Origin: Alistipes sp.
GTDB taxonomy: Bacteria > Bacteroidota > Bacteroidia > Bacteroidales > Rikenellaceae
Assembly: GCA_017631275.1 (NCBI GenBank)
Contig: JAGBTQ010000004.1
Span: 1-64,000, forward strand
DNA: 64,000 bases
Direction of reading: 5' to 3'
A program made the position numbers and the translations under genes. Numbering within the stretch: the first letter of the stretch is position 1; each line of letters begins with the position of its first letter. This document shows, piece after piece, positions 6,916 to 15,504 of this stretch. Below the pieces are notes generated by a model. The model made no database searches and was not told the origin of the DNA. It saw only the letters and a program-made list of their open reading frames with translations.

Positions 6916-7707
6916 ATGAAAGGTCCATATTCGGCTCTATGGTGTTTGCTTGCCACTGCCTTTGCAATATTCTTCGTAGCCTCGGCATTTGGCGAGATGT
7001 CGCTCGGTGGCGTAAAACTGCAGAGCGCTGGCATCTACGATGAGCTAAGCTATCGTCAGTCTGTGGAGGTGGCAGAGGCTGTAGATACGTGCGCTATTGC
7101 CGACACGCTACGTATCGAGGAGCCAAAGTTTATTGTCGATACCCTCCCACAGCGCATACTCTTTGTTGGCGACTCGATGCTCGAGAGCCTCTCGCCACGT
7201 GTGGCAGCCTACGCCAAGCACAATGGTCATGTGCTCAACACGGTGATATGGTATGGCTCGACAACAAAGTCGTGGGGCACATCGCAGAAGATGGCGGAGT
7301 ATATAGCTCAGTACAATCCTACATTTATCATCGTGTCGCTTGGTGGCAACGAGATGTTTGTGCGCGACATTAAGAAGCGTCATCTTGAGCCACTTAAGAA
7401 CATATTGTCGCAGATTGGCAACATTCCATACCAGTGGATTGCGCCACCAAACTGGAAGCCCGATACAGGCATTAACGAGCTTTTGGCAGAGAATATCCCT
7501 GCCGATAGGTTGTTTGTGAGCAAGGACCTCAAAATAGCCCGCACCTCAGACAAGATTCACCCTACACGCACCGCAGCGTGTGGCTGGTTCGATATTATTG
7601 CTGAGTGGATGGCTCAAAATCAGTCCTATCGCATAAAGCTTGAGAAGCCTGATTATCAGACAGCTAAGCCTAATACACTTGTTGCACTCCCCGTACCTAC
7701 TAATTAG
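6916..7707 (+). CDS. SGNH-family hydrolase or O-acetyl-transfer partner
   Basis: The 263-residue product has an N-terminal membrane anchor or signal segment (about 8-25) and an SGNH fold from about residue 78. The family residues are visible: GDSM with nucleophile S87, the GGNE block with N145, and SDKIHPT with D212 and H215. The gene directly downstream, one base after its stop, encodes an MBOAT acyltransferase. In alginate-type and other polysaccharide acetylation systems an MBOAT protein moves acyl groups across the membrane and an SGNH protein transfers them to the polymer. The same role is inferred here; the polymer is unknown. Confidence 0.85.
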   Translation: MKGPYSALWCLLATAFAIFFVASAFGEMSLGGVKLQSAGIYDELSYRQSVEVAEAVDTCAIADTLRIEEPKFIVDTLPQRILFVGDSMLESLSPRVAAYAKHNGHVLNTVIWYGSTTKSWGTSQKMAEYIAQYNPTFIIVSLGGNEMFVRDIKKRHLEPLKNILSQIGNIPYQWIAPPNWKPDTGINELLAENIPADRLFVSKDLKIARTSDKIHPTRTAACGWFDIIAEWMAQNQSYRIKLEKPDYQTAKPNTLVALPVPTN

Positions 7708-7708
7708 C

Positions 7709-9181
7709 ATGGACCTATCTACACTCTGGACCAACATCCTACGTCTGTTGGCTTATGACCCAACACAGCCCATGCTCTTCTCGTCGGGCACATTCTGGGC
7801 GCTCTTCCTACTCTTTTTGCCTATCTATGCCAAGCTCAAGTGTCGCCGCATGGATATGGTAGTATATGTGGTGGCATTCAGCCTCTACTTCTACTATAAG
7901 TCGAGTGGAATCTTCTTTTTGCTGATACTCGCAACGTCGATACTCGACTATCTCTTGTCGCTCAAGCTCGCCACATGCCTTAAGGAGTGGCAGCGCAAGC
8001 TCTGCGTGGCGCTATCTGTCACAGCGTCGCTTAGCATACTTGGCTACTTTAAGTATGCCAACTTCTTTGCCATGAGCTGGGCGCACCTCGTGGGCACCAA
8101 CTTCCAGCCGATGGATATCATTCTGCCCGTCGGCATATCGTTCTACACCTTCCAGTCTATTAGCTACATCGTCGATGTCTATCGTCGTCGTGTGGAGCCT
8201 ACCGAGTCGTGGTTGGAGTATATCTTCTTCCTCTCGTTCTTCCCAGCGCTTGTTGCGGGCCCTATTGTGCGTGCCGATAACTTCCTGCCGCAGATCAAGG
8301 CTAACCGCACACCCTCGAAAGATGAGGTGTGGTGGGGCTTCTGGTTGATACTGCTTGGCGTTATCAAGAAGTCGCTCTTGGCAGACTATATCGCTCAGTA
8401 TAACGACATTATCTTCACCACGCCCGAGACCTACACGGGCTTCGAAAATCTTATGGCTATGCTCGGCTACACGATGCAGATATACTGCGACTTCTCGGGC
8501 TACTCGGACATGGCTATCGGTATCGCGCTAATCATGGGCTTTGTGCTACCTAAGAACTTTGACTTTCCCTATAAGTCGCAGAATGTCACCGAGTTTTGGC
8601 ACCGCTGGCACATATCGCTCTCGCAGTGGTTGCGCGACTACCTCTATATTCCGCTGGGTGGCAACCGTCATGGTAAGCTCAGAATGTATCTCAACAACTT
8701 CCTCACGATGCTTATCGGTGGCTTGTGGCATGGTGCCTCGTGGAAGTTTGTTGCGTGGGGTGGTGCTCATGGTGTGGCGCTCATTGTTCATAAGTCGATG
8801 CGCCCACTCCTCGACCGCATACCCAACAACGTCGTGGTGCGCTCTATGTCGTGGGCTATTACCTTTGCCTTTGCCATTGTCACCATGTCGCTCTTCCGTG
8901 TAAACGACATCGGCGATTTGTGGGTAATGCTCCAGAATGTAGCGACCAACTTCCACCTCGACTACCTCCCCGTCTTTGTCGATGTGCGCCTGGCGTGGTG
9001 CATATTCATGGCGGTGCTCCTCATCTCGCACTTTATGCCCGAGGGCTTCTGGGATAGGGTAGGCAGGCTCTTTGTCCGCATGCCGTGGCTTGCCAAGCTC
9101 GCAATATTTGTTGTTGTGGTGCAACTTGTGCTCCAATTCCGTAGCGAGGATGTGCCACCGTTTATCTACTTCCAGTTCTAA
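7709..9181 (+). CDS. MBOAT-family membrane O-acyltransferase
   Basis: The 490-residue multi-pass membrane protein resembles AlgI/DltB. Conserved motifs include FYTFQSISYIVDVYR (146-160), the AGPI motif (183-186), EFWHRWHISLSQWLRDYLYI (295-314), and the catalytic His in GGLWHG (H341). The ATG at 7709 is chosen because it follows the SGNH gene by one base; an in-frame ATG at 7640 would overlap that gene by 68 bases and would not extend the conserved region. It is inferred to load acyl groups for surface-polymer modification together with the upstream protein. Confidence 0.92.
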   Translation: MDLSTLWTNILRLLAYDPTQPMLFSSGTFWALFLLFLPIYAKLKCRRMDMVVYVVAFSLYFYYKSSGIFFLLILATSILDYLLSLKLATCLKEWQRKLCVALSVTASLSILGYFKYANFFAMSWAHLVGTNFQPMDIILPVGISFYTFQSISYIVDVYRRRVEPTESWLEYIFFLSFFPALVAGPIVRADNFLPQIKANRTPSKDEVWWGFWLILLGVIKKSLLADYIAQYNDIIFTTPETYTGFENLMAMLGYTMQIYCDFSGYSDMAIGIALIMGFVLPKNFDFPYKSQNVTEFWHRWHISLSQWLRDYLYIPLGGNRHGKLRMYLNNFLTMLIGGLWHGASWKFVAWGGAHGVALIVHKSMRPLLDRIPNNVVVRSMSWAITFAFAIVTMSLFRVNDIGDLWVMLQNVATNFHLDYLPVFVDVRLAWCIFMAVLLISHFMPEGFWDRVGRLFVRMPWLAKLAIFVVVVQLVLQFRSEDVPPFIYFQF

Positions 9182-9202
9182 GATATTGGTTATATCAAAA
9201 TA

Positions 9203-9238
9203 AGAAGGGCTGTTCACACATCGTGAACAGCCCTTCTT
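9203..9238. terminator. Bidirectional terminator between convergent genes
   Basis: AGAAGGGCTGTTCAC pairs perfectly with GTGAACAGCCCTTCT. It separates the MBOAT gene (+) from the TonB-domain gene (-). Confidence 0.88.
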
Positions 9239-9255
9239 CTCTTTAAGAACCCTAT

Positions 9256-9891
9256 TTACTTTGTGCAGAAGATTACGGGAAACACGTAGCTTACAGCAAC
9301 AGCCTCGCCCTTCTGCTTGGCGGGCACCCAGCGTGGTGACGATAGCAATACACGGCGTACCTCTTTGGTGAAAGCCTCACTACCATTTCCACCCTCTAAG
9401 AATATAATGCTATTTGGCTGGATATATCCGTGCTTGCCGATGATAAATTTCACCACAACCTTAACCTTATCCACTTTTAGATTTTTCATCTCTTCGGGGT
9501 AGCGAATGTTCTCCATTACCCACTGCTGGAATGTTACGATGTTACCACCCATAAACTCGCCAGGCTCCTCGGGGGCAATCCACACAAGATCATCTTTGAG
9601 GGTGATAAGTACAACGCCATTCGACGTGTCGCCAAACTGCTCATACTCTTTGAGTTGTTCAGCTTCTCGCACCACGGTGATAACATCGATATGACCTTGG
9701 TTTGTGAGCTCACGTACCTCCTCGGCAGAGACTGCGCACTCGTTAATGATGTAGAGAGGATCTTTCTGCTGTGTGTGGTCGCTAAATGATACAACGACAC
9801 ACTCGTTCAAAACTTTGGCTGGGGCATTTTGCTGTGCATAGGCTGTAAGTGCTGCAAGGGTAAAAGCGCCAATTATAAATATTCGTTTCAT
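9256..9891 (-). CDS. Exported protein with TonB C-terminal-like domain
   Basis: The 211-residue product has a signal peptide (MKRIFIIGAFTLAALTAYA). The middle (about 45-105, ending GVVLITLK) resembles the short plug-like repeat seen in outer-membrane receptor and BlaR-type proteins. The C-terminal part (about 110-208, with FQQWVMENIRYPEEM, VVVKFIIGKHGYI and SSPRWVPAKQKGE) matches the TonB C-terminal fold. There is no N-terminal proline-rich linker, so it is probably not an energy-transducing TonB. It has its own promoter upstream. Function unknown. Confidence 0.82.
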   Translation of the reverse strand: MKRIFIIGAFTLAALTAYAQQNAPAKVLNECVVVSFSDHTQQKDPLYIINECAVSAEEVRELTNQGHIDVITVVREAEQLKEYEQFGDTSNGVVLITLKDDLVWIAPEEPGEFMGGNIVTFQQWVMENIRYPEEMKNLKVDKVKVVVKFIIGKHGYIQPNSIIFLEGGNGSEAFTKEVRRVLLSSPRWVPAKQKGEAVAVSYVFPVIFCTK

Positions 9892-9942
9892 GGTTCATTG
9901 GTTTTTAGGTTAAACTTAGGGCAGCTGCATTTTTTGTTAGTG

Positions 9943-9975
9943 CAAAGGTAGTACGAGTAGTGCCCAATGTCCAAA
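9943..9975 (-). promoter_or_regulatory. Promoter of the TonB-domain gene
   Basis: On the minus strand TTTG (9972-9975) and TACCTTTG (9943-9950) are 21 bases apart, matching the consensus well. Confidence 0.75.
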
Positions 9976-10058
9976 TATTTTGTGTTAAACAGTGTTAAAC
10001 GATTTGTTAAATAGTGTTAAATCTGCGTGCGGGCAGTGTGTTGTTTTCTCTTTTTTCA

Positions 10059-10066
10059 TAACTTTG
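10059..10066 (+). promoter_or_regulatory. -7 promoter element directly before the histidine kinase
   Basis: TAACTTTG ends four bases before the ATG at 10071. The start site would fall on or next to the start codon, giving a leaderless transcript. The local sequence TTTGTAGTATGAAA is the same as at thiL. Confidence 0.6.
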
Positions 10067-10070
10067 TAGT

Positions 10071-11285
10071 ATGAAACGTAGTCGATTTATCTCTCTCTTT
10101 GTCCTCGCCATTCTATCCATGGCGCTACTCACTATGGTCGAGGTGGTGTGGAGCGTGCGCTCGTATCGCGAGATGAGAAATAGTTATAATCGACAGATTG
10201 AGAGCCTATTTGCTGAGGCGGCGTGGCGATATGCGGATAACTCTGATGGCACTACGAATATCAATTTAGGACCATTGGAGGCTCTCTATGCCCTCGTTGG
10301 TGAGCAGCTGCGCACATCCGCAATTCAGACTCGCTACAGCGTGGAGTTGTTGATGCCTCTTGGTGGCGAGCATGTGGTGGTGTCACGTCTTGGCGACGAT
10401 GATATTGTGACGCTACGTACGCTAAGCTTCGATAGCTCAGTGTCGCCCGTGACGCTTCGCCTCACGGTTGAAGACCCACACACAAAGATTTTGACAAGCA
10501 TGCGAGGCATGATCATAATATCTTTTCTTGCCACGTTACTGCTTTTATTTACCTTTATATATACGCTCAGGACTCTCTTTCGTGCTAAGACCCTGGAGCA
10601 TATTCGCCGTGACCTTACGCACAACATAACCCATGAGCTTCGCACGCCCATTGCCGCAGCGCGTGCCGCAGTAGATACGTTGCGTTCAACGCCCCTAATA
10701 GCCAAGAGCGATACCCTTCGTGAGGAGTATTTGGCAATGACCCACTCTGAGCTTGAGCGCCTTGGCGTTATGGTCGATTCTATTCTTCGTAGCTCGCTCG
10801 ACGATGAAGAGCCCGCGAAATTGCGCCCCGAGAGCGTTCAGCTACAAGCTATTGTTGATGATGTGTTATCGTCGCTAAGGCTTAAGTATAGCAGTCGTCA
10901 GATAGATTTTAGCTCCGACATTACAGATGATACAACTCTTTGGGTAGATAGGGCAAGCCTGCGTGTTATCCTCTTAAACCTCGTGGATAACAGCATAAAA
11001 TATAGCGAGGGTGTGGTGAAGATTAAGATTGTTGCCTCGTCTAAAGATGCTAAAACCCTCTTTAGCGTTGAAGATGAGGGTGTGGGTATCGATAACCGTG
11101 AGCAAGAACGTGTGTTTGATAAGTTTTATCGCGTGACGAGTGCCTATCGCCAGACGAGCCAGGGGTATGGCATTGGCCTATATCATGTACGTACGCTTGT
11201 GGAGCGTAATGGCGGAAGCATTGAGCTATGGTCTGCACCCAAGCGTGGTACAAAAATAACAGTAACACTACCAAAGTATGGCTAA
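10071..11285 (+). CDS. Sensor histidine kinase
   Basis: The 404-residue inner-membrane kinase has TM1 (about 8-28), a periplasmic sensor region of about 115 residues, TM2 (about 147-167), a HisKA domain with the phosphorylated H188 in NITHELRTP, and an ATP-binding domain with NSIKY (N box), DEGVGI (G1) and GIGLYHV (G2). The response regulator gene overlaps its end by 8 bases, so the pair is translationally coupled. The stimulus is not evident: the periplasmic part has no domain I recognise. Confidence 0.93.
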   Translation: MKRSRFISLFVLAILSMALLTMVEVVWSVRSYREMRNSYNRQIESLFAEAAWRYADNSDGTTNINLGPLEALYALVGEQLRTSAIQTRYSVELLMPLGGEHVVVSRLGDDDIVTLRTLSFDSSVSPVTLRLTVEDPHTKILTSMRGMIIISFLATLLLLFTFIYTLRTLFRAKTLEHIRRDLTHNITHELRTPIAAARAAVDTLRSTPLIAKSDTLREEYLAMTHSELERLGVMVDSILRSSLDDEEPAKLRPESVQLQAIVDDVLSSLRLKYSSRQIDFSSDITDDTTLWVDRASLRVILLNLVDNSIKYSEGVVKIKIVASSKDAKTLFSVEDEGVGIDNREQERVFDKFYRVTSAYRQTSQGYGIGLYHVRTLVERNGGSIELWSAPKRGTKITVTLPKYG

Positions 11286-11961
11286 GAGGGTAATTCTTGT
11301 TGTTGAGGACGATGCTACGCTACGGCGCATACTTCGTGATGTGCTCATTATCAAGGGGTACGAGCTCTTGGTTGCTGAGGATGGCGAGGAGGGTTGCCGT
11401 CTATTTAGCGAGCATGACGTAGATCTTGTGATTGCCGATGTTATGATGCCGCATGTCGATGGCTTCGAGATGGTGCGAAGAATGCGTGATAAGGGCACCA
11501 ATACGCAGTTTATATTTTTGTCGGCGTTAGATAGTGCCGAAGATGTTGTCGAGGGCTTCCGTGCGGGCGGTCACGACTATCTGCGTAAGCCGTTCGATAT
11601 GAACGAACTCATGGTGCGTGTCGAGTCGCTTCTTAGCCGTCTTGAGGTGCGCACATCTACCACAGATCAGCGCATAGGACGCGCCTTGTTTAATGCCGAG
11701 ACGGGCGAGCTTCGATGTGATGATAGGGTAGAGCACCTATCGTCACGAGAGGCAGCAATACTCAAGATATTGCTCGAACATAGGGGCGAGGTGGTGACCT
11801 ATCAGCAACTGCTTCTTGATCTTTGGGGTGATGATAGCTATTATAATCTTCGCTCGATGAATGTCTTTGTGTCGCACCTCAGAGCTAAACTTCAGCGCGT
11901 AGGCTCGGTGCACATAGCATCGGAGAGAGGGGTGGGGTATAAATTAGGTAATTTCTCGTGA
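11278..11961 (+). CDS. OmpR-family response regulator
   Basis: The 227-residue product has a receiver domain (1-120) with acidic pocket DD (11-12), phosphorylation site D54 in IADVMMP, and K104 in YLRKPFD. A winged-helix DNA-binding domain follows (about 130-226; RSMNVFVSHLRAKL). It is the partner of the kinase with which it overlaps. Odd point: the last codons and the stop (AAT TTC TCG TGA) lie inside the left end of a 128-nt repeat, so the repeat supplies the C-terminal NFS and the stop codon. Confidence 0.94.
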   Translation: MAKRVILVVEDDATLRRILRDVLIIKGYELLVAEDGEEGCRLFSEHDVDLVIADVMMPHVDGFEMVRRMRDKGTNTQFIFLSALDSAEDVVEGFRAGGHDYLRKPFDMNELMVRVESLLSRLEVRTSTTDQRIGRALFNAETGELRCDDRVEHLSSREAAILKILLEHRGEVVTYQQLLLDLWGDDSYYNLRSMNVFVSHLRAKLQRVGSVHIASERGVGYKLGNFS

Positions 11962-12078
11962 TAATGGGTCATCTTCGGCACCAAGCTCATTGCCCCGAAA
12001 GGGGATATACGCTAAGTATACCCCCTTGCGTGTCAATTTCGACTTGATACCAAATCTAACCCATTCTAACAAGAAATT
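11950..12078 (+). repeat. 128-nt palindromic element, copy 3 (stem type C)
   Basis: It starts within the response regulator gene (AATTTCTCGTGATAATGGG) and ends CCCATTCTAACAAGAAATT. It is almost identical to copy 2 at 6557, with core GATATACGCTAAGTATACCC. Length 129. Confidence 0.88.
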
Positions 12079-12205
12079 ATTTCTCATGATAAGGGCGCAT
12101 CTGCGACCTTTCAATCAAAGCCACCAATGGGACGTACGTCAAGTACTACCCATCGGTGGCTTTTTCATATCAAGGCCCCATCTGCAACCCTTCTGACAAG
12201 AAATT
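12079..12205 (+). repeat. 128-nt palindromic element, copy 4 (stem type B-like)
   Basis: It is directly adjacent to copy 3 (ATTTCTCATGATAAGGG to CCCTTCTGACAAGAAATT). The apical stem GCCACCAATGGG/CCCATCGGTGGC is that of the copies at 22874 and 28475, but the lower stem begins GCGCATCTGC as in type A. It therefore looks like a hybrid of two types. Length 127. Confidence 0.85.
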
Positions 12206-12330
12206 AGTGCGCTGAAGGAGGTGGGCAGGGGCATAGGATAAATAGGAGCGCTAACGCTTGATGGGTAACGCTTCGCTTGATGGGAATTTCCCATTTATCC
12301 CATTTATCCCATTTATCCCATCTGTCCTTA
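12206..12330 (+). repeat. Repeat tail with GCTTGATGGG units and CCCATTTAT tandem repeats
   Basis: After the block AGTGCGCTGAAGGAGGTG come GCTTCGCTTGATGGG units (12244-12282) and at least three tandem 9-base CCCATTTAT units (about 12288-12318). The remainder to 12454 is AT- and C-rich spacer with no gene. Confidence 0.65.
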
Positions 12331-12454
12331 GCGAAAAGATTAGCTGTTGGGCTTTGTGGATAAATCTCGATAGCGCCTCCCTAAATTTCTTAAACACTCT
12401 AAACTCACTATCTCGGCGTTCCCCATCTTCGCTAATTTCCCCTTTCACTCTACA

Positions 12455-12490
12455 AAAAAATATAGGGCTGTCAAAACAGCCCTATATCTT
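12455..12490. terminator. Terminator downstream of purC (bidirectional)
   Basis: TATAGGGCTGT (12461-12471) pairs with ACAGCCCTATA (12476-12486). An A-tract on the left gives a U-run for the minus-strand purC transcript. Confidence 0.85.
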
Positions 12491-12507
12491 TGTATGTAAC
12501 CCTGTTA

Positions 12508-13452
12508 TTACAAAGTCTTGAGATACTCAGCTACGTTGTTGGCAATGCGGGCCTCGACGTCGTCAGACTCGGCACGCACGAACTTCTCGCCAGTTACTGC
12601 CTCAAAGAGCTCGATATAGCGCTCAGTGATGCCTGCAACAACCTCCTCAGTCATCTCGGGCACCTGCTGACCCTCCTGACCCTGGAAGCCATTCTCCATC
12701 AACCACTCGCGAACAAACTCCTTAGAGAGCTGCTTCTGCTTCTCGCCACGTGCAAGGCGCTCCTCGTAGCCCTCCTTGTAGAAGTAGCGCGATGAGTCAG
12801 GAGTGTGGATCTCGTCCATAAGGTAGATCACGCCATTCTTCTTACCAAACTCATACTTGGTGTCCACCAAGATAAGGCCCATCTTATCGGCAATCTCGCT
12901 ACCACGCTGGAAGATAGCGCGTGTGTATGCCTCCAACTGCTCGTACTCCTCACGTGATACGAGGCCCTGACGGATGATCTCCTCCTTTGAGATATCCTCG
13001 TCGTGACCCTCGTCAGCCTTAGTTGTTGGGGTGATGATAGGCTCTGGGAACTTCTGGTTCTCGACCATGCCCTCAGGCATCTCTACGCCACAGATGGTGC
13101 GCTTGCCAGCCTTATACTCACGCCATGCGTGACCTGAGAGGTAGCCACGGATAACCATCTCCACCTTGTAAGGCTCGCAGCGGTGACCAACAGTAACCAT
13201 AGGATCGGGCACGCCAATCTTCCAGTTAGGGAGAATGTCGGTTGTTGCGTCGAGGAACTTAGCAGCAATCTGGTTAAGCACCTGACCCTTGAAAGGAATG
13301 CCCTTAGGCAACACCACGTCGAATGCTGAGATACGGTCTGAAACAACCATCACAAGGTAGTCGTCGTTGATGTTATACACGTCGCGCACCTTGCCTACGT
13401 AGTGGCCCTTCTGACCCTCAAACTCGAAATTGTTTTTAACAATAGCCTTCAT
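12508..13452 (-). CDS. purC: SAICAR synthetase (purine synthesis)
   Basis: It joins aspartate to CAIR using ATP in de novo purine synthesis, in the cytoplasm. The 314 residues fit the longer form of the enzyme. The motifs GKVRDVYNI (21-29), [34 protein letters not shown] and the FVREWL segment near the C terminus are all clear. It stands alone with its own promoter and terminator, and no neighbour belongs to the purine pathway. Confidence 0.96.
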   Translation of the reverse strand: MKAIVKNNFEFEGQKGHYVGKVRDVYNINDDYLVMVVSDRISAFDVVLPKGIPFKGQVLNQIAAKFLDATTDILPNWKIGVPDPMVTVGHRCEPYKVEMVIRGYLSGHAWREYKAGKRTICGVEMPEGMVENQKFPEPIITPTTKADEGHDEDISKEEIIRQGLVSREEYEQLEAYTRAIFQRGSEIADKMGLILVDTKYEFGKKNGVIYLMDEIHTPDSSRYFYKEGYEERLARGEKQKQLSKEFVREWLMENGFQGQEGQQVPEMTEEVVAGITERYIELFEAVTGEKFVRAESDDVEARIANNVAEYLKTL

Positions 13453-13513
13453 ATATTTACTTGTTTTAGATTTGTTCTTTACAGCCTATCACGGAAAAAT
13501 TAGTCCTGATGCA

Positions 13514-13521
13514 CAAAAGTA
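13514..13521 (-). promoter_or_regulatory. -7 promoter element of purC
   Basis: The minus strand reads TACTTTTG (TAnnTTTG), about 60 bases upstream of the purC start. Confidence 0.5.
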
Positions 13522-13533
13522 ATAAAATTTTCC

Positions 13534-13541
13534 TAAATTTG
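13534..13541 (+). promoter_or_regulatory. -7 promoter element of the DUF2807 gene
   Basis: TAAATTTG lies 21 bases before the ATG, followed by GTAGTA as at other start sites in this window. It is back-to-back with the purC promoter. Confidence 0.55.
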
Positions 13542-13562
13542 TAGTACTAAAACCCTACGAAT

Positions 13563-14219
13563 ATGAAACATCATAGATTAATTTATCTGCTCGTTGCTCT
13601 CTTTTCGGTTTCGTGTATCGGTGTCTATCGTGCCGACGGACCCGTCGAGAGCCGTAGCGTGATGCTCACGGGCGGTGCCACAGCTATTGCCATAAGCCAT
13701 GGCGTGGATGTTGTTGTTGATGCTACACTGCCTATGAATGAGGTTCGCATAACAACACATAGCGATGTCGTAGATTTTGTTAAGGCGTATGTCGAGGAGC
13801 AGACGCTCTACATTAAGCTCGACGCCCCACGCGCCATATCGACAAATACGCTAGAGGTGCATATCCCTAAGTTCGACTACTCGTCGTTGGCAATATCGGC
13901 GGGCGCTGAGTTCTCGGATCGAGGCTACGGCGGTGCGGAGCTTGTTATAGCTGCCTCGGCAGGTGCTGAGGTAGATATAGCGGGCGAGGTAGATACACTC
14001 ATTGTGGCAGCCTCGGCAGGTGCCGACCTCTCGCTCGACGAGCTATGTGTTAAGCAAGCTACCATCTCTGCCTCGGCAGGAGCTGAGGTTGATGTATATG
14101 CTACCGAGTCGCTTGTGGCAAATGTCTCGGCGGGCGCTGATGTGAGCTATAAGGGCAATCCTCAGAATGTTGAGGTATCGACATCGGCAGGCGGTAGTGT
14201 TGAGCATGATAACGATTAA
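13563..14219 (+). CDS. DUF2807-family lipoprotein
   Basis: The 218-residue product has a signal peptide with lipobox VSC (Cys at about residue 18). The rest is the repetitive beta fold of the DUF2807 family ('head GIN' or putative auto-transporter adhesin): six or so turns marked by SAGA or SAGG (ISAGAEF, ASAGAEV, ASAGADL, SASAGAEV, VSAGADV, TSAGGSV), probably stacking as a beta helix. The molecular role of the family is not established. An MFS gene starts 10 bases downstream, so the two are probably co-transcribed. Confidence 0.9.
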   Translation: MKHHRLIYLLVALFSVSCIGVYRADGPVESRSVMLTGGATAIAISHGVDVVVDATLPMNEVRITTHSDVVDFVKAYVEEQTLYIKLDAPRAISTNTLEVHIPKFDYSSLAISAGAEFSDRGYGGAELVIAASAGAEVDIAGEVDTLIVAASAGADLSLDELCVKQATISASAGAEVDVYATESLVANVSAGADVSYKGNPQNVEVSTSAGGSVEHDND

Positions 14220-14229
14220 CTAACTTACT

Positions 14230-15438
14230 ATGGCTGAGGTTACTCGAGATAGGCTCTTTACGCGTGACTACATCTTTGTCTGCATCGCTGCATTCATGAT
14301 GTCGTTCTCGTTCTTTATCCTTGTGCCCACGCTACCGATGTATCTTAAGGATACCTTCGGCATTAGTCCGGCACTTGTGGGCGTGGTGCTCTCGTGCTAC
14401 GTCATAGCAGTGCTCTCAATACGCCCGATGACGGGCTTTATTGCCGACACGTTGCCCCGCAAGAAGGTATATATCGTCTCTTACGCCATCTTCGTAGCAT
14501 CGTTCCTCGGCTACTTCTTCATCACGCAGACCCTTGCTCTCTTTATCCTGCTACGTGTGTTGCATGGCTTCTCGTTTGGCATGCTCACCACGGCAGGTAA
14601 TACTCTTGTAATTGATGTTATGCCCTCGTCGCGCCGTGGCGAAGGCCTTGGATATTACGGCGTTACGAACAACCTTGCTATGGCTTTTGGCCCTATGGTC
14701 GGACTATTCGTAATTTCGTCGGGCAACTATACACTGCTCTTCCTTACATCGCTTATTACGGGTATTGTCGGTCTTGTGCTCGGTGCTTTGGTGCGTGCAC
14801 CACGCAAGAAGCTAGAGAAGACAGAGTTCAAGCTATCGGCAGATAGATTCTTCCTTAAGGAGGGCATTCGTGCATGCTTTGCCTTCTTCCTCCTTGCCAT
14901 TCCTTATGGCATGACCACAAGCTACATGGCGCTATATGCTGCTCAGTCGGGCATCACGCACAATGCAGGCTTGTTCTTCACGGTCATGGCAGCGGGACTC
15001 ATCACCTCGCGCCTAAACTCGGGCAAGCGTGTTGATCGTGGCTTTGTCACCGAGACAATATTGGTGGGTATTTGTATAGCTCTTGTTGGTGGCTTTGGCG
15101 AGGCGATACTCTCTACGGTGTCGTCGTGGAGCATCGCTGCGGGATATGTAACCTACTTCCTCACAGCCTTCCTCTTTGGCTATGGCTATGGTACTATGTT
15201 CCCCGCCTACAACACCCTCTTTATCAACCTAGCGCCCAACTCGCGCCGTGCCACAGCAAATGCAACCTATCTCACTGGCTGGGACGTGGGTATTGGTGGC
15301 GGTATGCTGCTCGGCGGCTATATCTCAGAGTTCGACTACTCATATTGCTACATGATTGGCGCAGTGCTCATATTCCTTGCTCTGCTGTTCTTTAAGTATG
15401 TAGTCACGCCGCACTTCCATCAGCATAAGCTGAGGTAA
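14230..15438 (+). CDS. Major facilitator superfamily transporter
   Basis: The 402-residue inner-membrane protein shows about 12 hydrophobic segments and the MFS loop 2-3 motif (GFIADTLPRKKVY, about 74-86). The N half also has LHGFSFGM and SSRRGEGLGYYG (about 130-140), often seen in drug or small-molecule exporters. The substrate cannot be named. It lies 10 bases after the DUF2807 lipoprotein and ends at a bidirectional terminator. Confidence 0.9.
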   Translation: MAEVTRDRLFTRDYIFVCIAAFMMSFSFFILVPTLPMYLKDTFGISPALVGVVLSCYVIAVLSIRPMTGFIADTLPRKKVYIVSYAIFVASFLGYFFITQTLALFILLRVLHGFSFGMLTTAGNTLVIDVMPSSRRGEGLGYYGVTNNLAMAFGPMVGLFVISSGNYTLLFLTSLITGIVGLVLGALVRAPRKKLEKTEFKLSADRFFLKEGIRACFAFFLLAIPYGMTTSYMALYAAQSGITHNAGLFFTVMAAGLITSRLNSGKRVDRGFVTETILVGICIALVGGFGEAILSTVSSWSIAAGYVTYFLTAFLFGYGYGTMFPAYNTLFINLAPNSRRATANATYLTGWDVGIGGGMLLGGYISEFDYSYCYMIGAVLIFLALLFFKYVVTPHFHQHKLR

Positions 15439-15449
15439 TAGATATCAAC

Positions 15450-15486
15450 AAAAAATGGTAATCACAATCGTGATTACCATTTTTAT
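15450..15486. terminator. Bidirectional terminator between convergent genes
   Basis: AAAAATGGTAATCAC pairs perfectly with GTGATTACCATTTTT. It serves the MFS gene (+) and the outer-membrane protein gene (-). Confidence 0.88.
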
Positions 15487-15504
15487 TTGTTTTATTGCTG
15501 CTGC

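Noticed and set aside
8546-9217. Long minus-strand frame of 223 codons opposite the MBOAT gene
   Set aside because: It lies fully within a clear membrane acyltransferase gene and is rich in His, Glu and Arg, as expected of an antisense shadow.
12251-12521. Two open frames with NGINGINGING or PFIPFIPFIP repeats
   Set aside because: Both are translations of the 9-base CCCATTTAT tandem repeats on opposite strands and lie over the purC terminator.
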